Below the pieces are notes generated by a model, which was given only the letters and a program-made list of their open reading frames with translations, searched no databases and was not told the origin of the DNA. From AC-32 sp035518635 (GTDB lineage Bacteria > Actinomycetota > Thermoleophilia > Gaiellales > Gaiellaceae), in contig DATIXI010000055.1 of assembly GCA_035518635.1 (NCBI GenBank), positions 12,778 to 76,777 of the forward strand: DNA of 64,000 nucleotides. Reading direction: 5' to 3'. Shown piece by piece: positions 57,632-64,000 of the stretch. Made by a program: the position numbers and the translations under genes. Position 1 is the stretch's first letter. Every line of letters starts with the position of its first letter.

Positions 57632-59938
57632 TCAGCTCACCAGCTGCACGCGCACCGTCTTGACGCTCTTCGTGATGCGCAGGTTCTTGACCTTGACGCG
57701 CTTGTTGGTCTTGATCGACCGGAGGGCGTTCGTGATGACGTGGCCCTTGCGGTTGAGCAGCCGCACGCGGATCTTCGCGCTCGCCTTGCTCGACCGGACC
57801 TTCACCATCAGGACGCGGCCCTTGGCCGTCATGACGACCTGCACCGAGACCACGGAGGCCTTGAGCGTCTTCGCCGGCGTGCTGCTCCCGCCGCCCGTCT
57901 TGGGCGGTGAGGTGGGCGTAGTGCCGGTCCGGCACGGCCCAGCAGTGCTGCTGGCCGCCCCGGCGACAATGCAGGTGTCTCGCAGGAGCTTCTCCCCTGC
58001 GAAGTAGGCCTGAACGTCGATCAGGCTGCCGACCAGCGTCGCAGGCGTCTCGACGGACACCGAAGCCGGCGTTGTCGAGGTCCCGCCGCTGAGCGGCACG
58101 CAGTACCCGTTCGGGTGTGCGTAGCTCCCGCCGACGTTGTACCAGACGTTGTCCGGTTCACGGCTGAAGCACACGTTCTCGCCGTTGAACACGTCGCCGT
58201 TGCCCGCGATGTCCCGAGCGGTCGCCGTGCAGATGTAGGCGATGGCGCTGGAGACGTTGTTCTTGCGGACGCAGGAAACGGTCTTCCGGAACAGGTTGTT
58301 GATGTTCTTCGTGATGGTTCCCGTCACCGCGACGTCCTTAGCGACGGGCTGGAACGGGTAGCGGGCGGCAGCGGTGATCGTCTGCGCTCCGAGGTTGACG
58401 CCCTCGAGGTCACAGCCACCGTTGTCGTCCACGAAGCCCACCGTGGTGCCGTAGTTGTCGTTGTCCAGACCCGGCTGCCACTGGGCCCGTGCCTCACCGT
58501 GTTCATCCGTGAACTCGATGATGCTGGTCGCGAACCCGTTCGTCTGTCGGTAGATCGGCTTGTAGTCCCGAGTCGTGAGCAGGCAGTTCGTGTCCTGGCT
58601 CTCGTTCTGGACGAGGGTCTGCGCGATCTCCCAGTTGTAGTAGAGGCCGTACCAGCCGAAGCCCGGGAAGTTGTTGGGCTGGCCGGTGTAGTTGGTGTAG
58701 ACCGGCCCGTCCGTCCCAGACGCGGCTCCCCACGGATCCCGCGAGGTCGCCGGTACGAACTGCCCGTAGTACGGAGCGTACAGGGCATGGGCCTCATCCC
58801 AATCGTGCCCAGACTTGATGCAGTCGGGAGGATTGGTCGGGTCGAAGTTGCGGTTGTAGACGTCGCTCTTGTTGTTGAGACACGAGTCGTCGAAGCCGCC
58901 CATTCCACCCTTGGAGTTGAACACGATCTTCAGCGCTGGCATCGGCGCGTCGGACGCGTTCAGCCGTCCGTCGCTCAGCAGCGTGAAGTCGTAGCTCGGG
59001 TCGAACGGCCCAAACGCGCCTTCGGTGAGGTCACCGAAGATCCGCGAGTACTCGTCGGAGCCGCCCGCGCAGTTGTCAACCTGGTCGACGTACGCGTCGT
59101 TGGTGCTCTCCGGGCACGAGTCCTGGTTGACGTGGACATCCGGCGAGCCGTTCGGGTTCTCGTTGCCGAGGGGGCCCGACGAGTCGTGGATGTCCCAGTA
59201 CGCCGACGCCGGGAGGCCTCCCAGGTTCTGGTCGGTCGAGGCCATCGCGTTGGCCCACCGTGCCCAGTCGTTCGGCATGACCAGCGTGGCCGGCAGACCG
59301 TAGTCCGCCTGGAACTCGCTGTTCAGCGGGATCGACCCGGTCACCTTCACGTTCACCGAGTTGCCGGGCTCCGCGCCCGGGTTCTCGGTGACCGAGCCGG
59401 CGTTGGTCATCGCCGCCGAGTTGATCGCCATCCAGCCGACCACGAAGTCGTGCTGGCCCAGGATCACGCCCTTCTTGCTGACCGTGAGCTTGATGATGGC
59501 AATCCCGGCTTTGTTCGAGATGAAGTCTGCCCTGATGCACGGCCTCCTAGTGTTTCGATCGTAGAAGATCGAGGCCGAGCTCTGGACAGCCTTCGGACCG
59601 TCGAACGAGTTCTCCTGCGGGCCGCTGTACGCGAAGATCTGCAAGCTCACGTCGCTGCCCCAGAAGAAGCCGCCGTCGGTCTGGAGCGTCGGAGCTCCAG
59701 AATCCAGGTAGTCGTTGAACTCGGTGTCGCATTTGACCAAGCGGACCTCTTCGCCACGCCAGGCCAAGTACGGCACGTTCGTCTCCTGCGGGTTGAATAC
59801 CGGACTGTTCGCCGGAAGCCCGCTGGCATCGCCCGGCTGTGCTGCCGCCGAGGCCACCAGCAGCCCGGCGGACACCAGCATCAGCACAAAGGCAACGAGA
59901 CTCACCCGGAGTCCCGTGAGACCGCTCTTTCGTTTCAT
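57632..59938 (-). CDS. Large secreted protein of unknown function
   Basis: A 768-residue protein with a signal peptide (LVAFVLMLVSAGLLVASAAA). The body is rich in Asn, Asp, Tyr and Trp with scattered Cys (PGFGWYGLYYNWEIAQTLVQ, DCIKSGHDWDEAHALYAPYY, SPDVHVNQDSCPESTNDAYV). After a Thr/Pro/Gly linker (about 660-690) the last 80 residues are basic and beta-like (KGRVLMVKVRSSKASAKIRV), perhaps a wall-attachment domain. I do not recognise a family. GGAGGGGGAG precedes ATG 59938. The upstream 231 bp hold paired palindromes and the end of an atypical response regulator gene, and a hairpin terminator follows. Confidence 0.7.
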   Translation of the reverse strand: MKRKSGLTGLRVSLVAFVLMLVSAGLLVASAAAQPGDASGLPANSPVFNPQETNVPYLAWRGEEVRLVKCDTEFNDYLDSGAPTLQTDGGFFWGSDVSLQIFAYSGPQENSFDGPKAVQSSASIFYDRNTRRPCIRADFISNKAGIAIIKLTVSKKGVILGQHDFVVGWMAINSAAMTNAGSVTENPGAEPGNSVNVKVTGSIPLNSEFQADYGLPATLVMPNDWARWANAMASTDQNLGGLPASAYWDIHDSSGPLGNENPNGSPDVHVNQDSCPESTNDAYVDQVDNCAGGSDEYSRIFGDLTEGAFGPFDPSYDFTLLSDGRLNASDAPMPALKIVFNSKGGMGGFDDSCLNNKSDVYNRNFDPTNPPDCIKSGHDWDEAHALYAPYYGQFVPATSRDPWGAASGTDGPVYTNYTGQPNNFPGFGWYGLYYNWEIAQTLVQNESQDTNCLLTTRDYKPIYRQTNGFATSIIEFTDEHGEARAQWQPGLDNDNYGTTVGFVDDNGGCDLEGVNLGAQTITAAARYPFQPVAKDVAVTGTITKNINNLFRKTVSCVRKNNVSSAIAYICTATARDIAGNGDVFNGENVCFSREPDNVWYNVGGSYAHPNGYCVPLSGGTSTTPASVSVETPATLVGSLIDVQAYFAGEKLLRDTCIVAGAASSTAGPCRTGTTPTSPPKTGGGSSTPAKTLKASVVSVQVVMTAKGRVLMVKVRSSKASAKIRVRLLNRKGHVITNALRSIKTNKRVKVKNLRITKSVKTVRVQLVS

Positions 59939-60091
59939 TTAGCTCCCCCTCCGCAGTTTCTAACTTCGTTATTACTTTCTCACTCTCGTGACCCCCCGTC
60001 CTCCTTTCTCGGCTTAAGCCGTGGCGATCAAGGCGTTTCTACACCCTTTCGGGGTCACTTTCAATAGAACGAGAGCAAAGAAATGAACTCC

Positions 60092-60162
60092 TGACCGAGC
60101 GGGCAGGTATTGCGAGAGAGAACGGGCTCAGCAGCCCCTGACCAAAGGGGCAGGTGTTTACG
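60092..60162. promoter_or_regulatory. Two copies of a palindromic 18-bp element
   Basis: CCTGACCGAGCGGGCAGG (60092-60109) and CCTGACCAAAGGGGCAGG (60137-60154) are near-identical, start 45 bp apart, and are both followed by T and TT/GTT. Each is an imperfect inverted repeat (CCTGACC against GGGCAGG, 6 of 7 pairs) with a 4-nt centre. They may be operators for the adjacent regulator or RNA hairpins in the untranslated part between the regulator and the large secreted protein. Confidence 0.45.
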
Positions 60163-60169
60163 CGTCGGA

Positions 60170-60853
60170 CTACGAGGAGCGTTTGACCGGCAGGCCCGAA
60201 AGCCCGTGGTCGAACAGATATCGGGCCGCCTGCGTGCGGTTCGAGACGCCGAGCTTGCGGTACGCGTTGACCAGGTGGAACTTCACCGTCCACTTCGTCA
60301 CCCACAGGCGCTCGGCGATCTGTGCGTTGGTGTACCCGTGCGCGGCGAGCTGCACGATCTCGAGCTCGCGCGTGGTCAGAGTCGGCTGCTTCGGCCCGAC
60401 GCTCGCGCTCCGGGCGCGCGTGCGGGACTTTGGTTTTCCTCTGCCAAGGCAGTGTTGCACTGCCTCGGTGACCTCGGAGACAGCGGCCGTCTTCGGTAGG
60501 CACGCGTCGGCCCCGGCCGCCACGGCCGCCTCCAGATGGAGAGGATCGTGATGCGTCGAGAAGGCGACGATCCCCAGGCCCGGCGCCAGCTCACGGGCGC
60601 GGCGAAGGCACTCGACGCCGTCCATCTCCGAGCTCCACAGTTCCAGCGAGGCGAGGAGAGCGTCCGGCTTCTCCGAGTCCACGAGCTTCAGTGCCGCTCT
60701 CGGCGACGTCGCCCTCCCGACCACCCGGATTGCCTTCGAGGAGAGGATGTCCTCGAGCGCGTCGAGCCAGATCGGATGCTCGTCGAGGAGCACGACGGCG
60801 CCTCCCACCCTCGGCTCGGAATGGGCTTCTTCGACTGTCGAGCGGATCGCCAC
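60170..60853 (-). CDS. LuxR-family (NarL-type) response regulator with a receiver lacking the phospho-acceptor Asp
   Basis: A 227-residue protein. The receiver domain starts GAVVLLDEHPIWLDALEDIL with the acidic pair present and ends with the conserved Lys in ACLPKTAAVSEV. Where the phospho-acceptor Asp belongs, the text reads ALLASLELWSSEMDG, placing Ser there and two extra residues before MDG. The C-terminal LuxR HTH is normal (LTTRELEIVQLAAHGYTNAQ, TVKFHLVNAYRKLGVSNRTQ). No histidine kinase is adjacent. Start GTG 60853 was chosen from domain length; the frame is open further upstream to 60982. Confidence 0.8.
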   Translation of the reverse strand: MAIRSTVEEAHSEPRVGGAVVLLDEHPIWLDALEDILSSKAIRVVGRATSPRAALKLVDSEKPDALLASLELWSSEMDGVECLRRARELAPGLGIVAFSTHHDPLHLEAAVAAGADACLPKTAAVSEVTEAVQHCLGRGKPKSRTRARSASVGPKQPTLTTRELEIVQLAAHGYTNAQIAERLWVTKWTVKFHLVNAYRKLGVSNRTQAARYLFDHGLSGLPVKRSS

Positions 60854-60970
60854 TGCTTCGGGTAACCCTTCCCTCGTCTCCCCGAATACAAAGCATTGAG
60901 CGAGGTTTGCCTGTTCGATATCCCTCGGTCGAGGGATCCCACCCGCCGGATGCGCTAAGGTCGGGTGCCG

Positions 60971-61840
60971 GTGCGCCGACACGTCCTCGTCCTCGCCGCC
61001 GTCGGAACAGCCGCTCTGGCGCTACTCGTCCTTTCGGCCGCGGCCGCCCAACCCGGAGTCAGGCTCAAGGCGACTCCACCTGCGGTGACGTCCAGCACGA
61101 CGGCGACCTTCAGGTGGGCTGCCCGCCCCGGGACGCGCCGCACGCGCTGCCGACTTCGCTGGCAGGCGCTTCCAGGCGCCGCCACCACCCCGTCCCGTGC
61201 CACGCGCGCGCGCGCGAAGCTCCGGCGCTGCCGCTCGCCCAGGACGTGGAGCAAGCTCGACGCCGGCCGCTACACCTTCGTGCTCTTCGCCTACGGCCGC
61301 CACAAGAGCACCCGGACGCGCTACCACTGGATGGTCATCCCACCGTCGGGGCCGGGGGCGCCACCCCCGCCGCCACCGCCGCCGCCACCGCCGCCGCCGC
61401 CTCCCCCGAGCGCGAGTTGCGCGACGCCGCCGTACAAGTACCTCACACCCGTCCATCCCGGGACGAGCAGTGACGAGCAGCAGTTCGTCAGCCTCGTCAA
61501 CCAGGCGCGGGGGTCGCTCGGTCTCCAGCCCCTGGCCGTCAACTCGAAATTGAGCCTTGCCGCCGACAGCCATTCCTACTGGCAGGACTGGGCCCTGAAC
61601 CTCGGGCTGTCCCACACCGGCTGCAACGGGAGCGATCCCTTCCAGCGCATGTCGGACGCCGGCTACTCGGGCACGTACGAGGGCGAGGTCACGCTCGTGA
61701 GCTACCCGCCCGCCTCGGCGCAGACGGCCTTCAACATGTTCAAGGGTAGCCCCGGGCACTGGGCCCTGCTGACGAGCCCTGACTTCACGCAGATCGGCGT
61801 CGGCGAGAGCGCGTACCACTGGACCGGCGACCTCGGGTAG
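60971..61840 (+). CDS. Secreted CAP-domain (SCP/PR-1-like) protein with 16-proline linker
   Basis: A 289-residue protein with a signal peptide (VLVLAAVGTAALALLVLSAA) and an N-terminal beta-like domain of about 90 residues (ATFRWAARPGTRRTRCRLRW). A run of 16 prolines (about residues 131-146) leads to a C-terminal CAP domain. The CAP domain has NQARGSLGLQPLAVNSKLSL, LSHTGCNGSD with the first His, YEGEVT with Glu, and GHWALLTSPDFTQIGVG with the second His. Bacterial CAP proteins are mostly extracellular and of poorly known function. TAAGGT ends 9 nt before GTG 60971; GTG 60965 is also in frame. Confidence 0.8.
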   Translation: MRRHVLVLAAVGTAALALLVLSAAAAQPGVRLKATPPAVTSSTTATFRWAARPGTRRTRCRLRWQALPGAATTPSRATRARAKLRRCRSPRTWSKLDAGRYTFVLFAYGRHKSTRTRYHWMVIPPSGPGAPPPPPPPPPPPPPPPPSASCATPPYKYLTPVHPGTSSDEQQFVSLVNQARGSLGLQPLAVNSKLSLAADSHSYWQDWALNLGLSHTGCNGSDPFQRMSDAGYSGTYEGEVTLVSYPPASAQTAFNMFKGSPGHWALLTSPDFTQIGVGESAYHWTGDLG

Positions 61841-61958
61841 GCGGCGCAGGCCAACCGGGGGGTCTCGCGCAAAAACGTCGTAATTTGCGGGAAACTGACT
61901 TATACTCGCGGCAGTGCGCGTGTCCAGCGCGCGAGGGTCGTTATCGGAGGGGATTGGG

Positions 61959-64000
61959 TTGCGGGTCGGTGACACAAGCGTCGGAAGGCGGCCTCCTGCT
62001 CGTCGGAGACATGCCGCTTTCGGCGTTCTCGCCGTTGTCGCCGCCCTGATCGTCTTCCCGGCCCTCGCCGGAGCGGACGCGACCAACCCGCCTGCCGTCG
62101 TCACCAGTGCGGCCACGGGCGTGACGAACACAGGCGCGATGCTCAACGGGACCGTCGATCCGAACGACGCGGCCAACGGCGCGAGCTACACGTTCTCCTG
62201 GGGACAGACGACCGCGTACGGCAACGACGTAACCGGCACCACGAGCCCGGGAACGAGCCCTCAGGCGGTCTCGACGACGCTCACCGGTCTCTCGCCCACA
62301 ACGACGTACCACTACAAGCTGTGCGCGACCAGCTTGTCCGACCCGCCCGGCAGCACGATCTGCGACGGCGATCAGTCCTTCACCACGCCCGATGCGCCCA
62401 CGGCCGCCGCAGGCACAGCGACCGGCGTCACGACGAGCGGCGCGGTCCTCAACGGAACCGTCAACCCGAACGGGGCCAGCACCTCGGCCGTCTTCAGGTA
62501 CGGGACCGGCTGCTCCGGGCCCGCCTGGACGACGGGCTGCTCTTCGGTTTCGGCAGCACCGAGCCCGGGCTCCGGGAGGTCTCCGGTGAGCGTCTCCGCG
62601 GCGCTCAGCGCGCTCGCGGCGGGGGCCACCTTCCACTACACGCTCTGCGCCACGAACACCTACGGCACGAACTGCGACCTAACCGACCACACGTTCGTGA
62701 CCAACCAGCCGCCGACGGCGGTGCTGACGGAGAACCCGGCGAGCCCGGGCGAGCTGCAGGTGTCGTTCAACGGATCGTCGAGCACCGATCCGGACGGCTC
62801 CATCCAGTCTTGGTCCTTGAATACCGGGGACTCAAAGTCCGAGCATGGCTCGGGCACTCCGCCGGCAAACATCCCGCACACGTACACGGCAGCGGGGTCG
62901 TATACCGCGACGCTGACGGTGACGGACAACCTCGGCGCGATGACGACGTCGACCCCGGTGACCGTCGTCGTGCCCGCGATCAGCATCGCCGACACGAGCG
63001 CCAACGAAGGCGACACGGAGAACTTCGTCGTCACCCTGTCCGCGGTGAGCACGCACACCGTGACCGTGGACTACAAGACGGTCGACGGAACCGCGAAGGC
63101 CCCCGGCGACTACACGACGACGACCGGGACGCTGGCCATCCAGGCCGGGCACTGCGGCCCGAGCACGACGGAGTGCCAGATCTCCGTGCCGACCAAGGAG
63201 GACTCGCTCTACGAGAACAACGAGACCTTCACGGTCACGCTGCTCTCCAACCCGACCGGCTCGACGATCGTGGACGGCACGGGGACCGGGACGATCATCG
63301 ACGACGACCAGGCGCCGGTGGTGGAGGTTCAACCCAGCGCGGTCCTCGAGGGCAACACCGGCGGGACGGTCAACACCAGTCAGTCGTGGCTCGCGGGCGG
63401 AAGCCTGACGCTCGGCAACGCGAGTGGGTTTGCCTCGGCCCCCGGGAACACGTTCTACCTCAGCACCCCGGGCTCAACGTCGACTACCCCGGCCGGGCCG
63501 TACATCTTCTCCGGAATCAGCGGCAACACGCTCACGGGGATCACTCCGGCCGGGTCGGCCGCTGCCGGGCAGCTGGCCTTCCAGCCGGTTCCGCTGAGCT
63601 TCAGGGTCGGGCTCTGCAACGTCGTGAACTCCGGGACTGTCGACCAGTGCTTTCTGAACGAGGTCACGAGCGGCAGAACTACCACCGTCCAGTTCACGAC
63701 CGCCAACGGGTTCACCGGAGACACGCACACGCCGGTGATCTCGGGCCAGGACTACGTGGCGAAATGCAGCGTCGCCAAAGCGAACTGCTCCGGCCCGCTC
63801 GGCGCGCCGATCACGATCCCTGCCGGCCAGGCCGAGACCACGGTGAGCGTCAACGTGATCCCGAACACGGTCCAGCAGGAGTTTCGCTGGTTCTTCCTGA
63901 ACCTCGTCAGCGCCACGAACGCATCCATCCTCGGCGGGAATTTCGCCGCCGGCGACATCATCGACGACGACGCTCCGAATCCCCCGATCGCGACGACCGG
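61959..64000 (+). CDS. Large secreted multidomain adhesin-like protein (FN3-like, PKD, Calx-beta), 3' end outside window
   Basis: The frame is open from about 61914 to the window end. TTG 61959 is preferred because GGAGGGG lies 6 nt upstream and TATACT (61901-61906) is a likely -10; GTG codons at 61914 and 61920 are in frame. A twin-Arg-rich signal region (RRHAAFGVLAVVAALIVFPA) is followed by two FN3-like segments (TGVTNTGAMLNGTVDPN, TGVTTSGAVLNGTVNPNGAS). A PKD-like domain (NGSSSTDPDGSIQSW, AGSYTATLTVTDNLG) comes next. Then comes a Calx-beta domain (SANEGDTENFVVTLS, DGTAKAPGDYTTTTGTL, ENNETFTVTLLSNPTGS, GTIIDDD), and a second incomplete Calx-beta-like unit. It is probably a surface protein; calcium binding is typical of Calx-beta domains. 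Confidence 0.8.
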   Translation, partial: MRVGDTSVGRRPPARRRHAAFGVLAVVAALIVFPALAGADATNPPAVVTSAATGVTNTGAMLNGTVDPNDAANGASYTFSWGQTTAYGNDVTGTTSPGTSPQAVSTTLTGLSPTTTYHYKLCATSLSDPPGSTICDGDQSFTTPDAPTAAAGTATGVTTSGAVLNGTVNPNGASTSAVFRYGTGCSGPAWTTGCSSVSAAPSPGSGRSPVSVSAALSALAAGATFHYTLCATNTYGTNCDLTDHTFVTNQPPTAVLTENPASPGELQVSFNGSSSTDPDGSIQSWSLNTGDSKSEHGSGTPPANIPHTYTAAGSYTATLTVTDNLGAMTTSTPVTVVVPAISIADTSANEGDTENFVVTLSAVSTHTVTVDYKTVDGTAKAPGDYTTTTGTLAIQAGHCGPSTTECQISVPTKEDSLYENNETFTVTLLSNPTGSTIVDGTGTGTIIDDDQAPVVEVQPSAVLEGNTGGTVNTSQSWLAGGSLTLGNASGFASAPGNTFYLSTPGSTSTTPAGPYIFSGISGNTLTGITPAGSAAAGQLAFQPVPLSFRVGLCNVVNSGTVDQCFLNEVTSGRTTTVQFTTANGFTGDTHTPVISGQDYVAKCSVAKANCSGPLGAPITIPAGQAETTVSVNVIPNTVQQEFRWFFLNLVSATNASILGGNFAAGDIIDDDAPNPPIATT

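Noticed and set aside
59939..60169. A c-di-GMP or c-di-AMP riboswitch in the leader of the secreted protein gene
   Set aside because: The region has hairpins, but I could not find the conserved core sequences of GEMM or ydaO-type riboswitches.
1..64000. Insertion sequences, integrases, prophage or plasmid origins
   Set aside because: No transposase, recombinase, phage structural protein or iteron-like array was found. The closest thing to a mobile signature is the tRNA-Ser grouping, which has no attachment repeats.

Overview
The window reads as chromosomal DNA of a G+C-rich actinobacterium. A Thermoleophilia-type lineage (Gaiellales or Solirubrobacterales) fits best. The reasons are strong G/C third-position bias, frequent GTG starts, a luciferase-like (probably F420-dependent) oxidoreductase, LigD-type end-joining enzymes, several secreted RCC1-propeller proteins ending in PASTA modules, and tRNA genes without an encoded CCA. 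The lineage is an inference; the window holds no rRNA or marker gene. Many genes start at a codon that lies 6-7 nt after a TANNNT hexamer, so leaderless transcription looks common.

Positions 1-16718 form an exopolysaccharide locus. It holds two divergent alkaline-phosphatase-superfamily hydrolases, an initiating phosphoglycosyltransferase with a PssD/PssE-type two-part glycosyltransferase, a Wzz-Wzy-Wzx assembly operon ending in a secreted beta-helix protein and a sulfotransferase, two GT2 glycosyltransferases, a methyltransferase, two more sulfotransferases and a second copy of the beta-helix protein. Three sulfotransferases in one locus suggest a sulfated surface glycan.

Positions 16900-31000 are mixed housekeeping and stress genes. 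They include a tRNA-Val and three tRNA-Ser genes (anticodons GGA, CGA, GCT), an LLM oxidoreductase, a secreted Asp-box protein, an aquaporin, a cupredoxin-like protein without copper ligands, SixA, a small DUF4177-like protein, a glycan-hydrolase/peptidoglycan-binding protein, an aldehyde dehydrogenase, a frameshifted isochorismatase, and a convergent, overlapping pair of LigD-type polymerase and ATP-dependent ligase genes.

Positions 28972-43200 hold a secreted-protein island: two seven-repeat RCC1-PASTA proteins and a third PASTA protein with 92 consecutive prolines. Around it lie FabF, a HAD phosphatase, a flavin reductase, a large GAF-GGDEF-GAF-GAF-HD-GYP c-di-GMP protein and an MFS exporter.

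Positions 43272-57506 are a catabolic locus. A seven-gene operon with almost no intergenic DNA encodes a beta-hydroxyacid dehydrogenase, a DddP/creatinase-fold protein that has lost metal ligands, a bicupin resembling ureidoglycine aminohydrolase, a 2-oxoacid dehydrogenase in the order E1alpha-E2-E1beta, and an XRE-cupin regulator. Facing it is a ribose-type ABC importer, followed by a divergent amidohydrolase and an SDR protein without its catalytic Tyr/Lys. The substrate is unknown. This is the best candidate in the window for an undescribed pathway.

Positions 57600-64000 hold more secreted proteins: a 768-residue protein of unknown function, a CAP-domain protein with 16 prolines, and the start of a large FN3/PKD/Calx-beta protein. 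Between them is a LuxR-type response regulator whose receiver lacks the phospho-acceptor Asp. Two hairpin-like palindromes lie just downstream of it.
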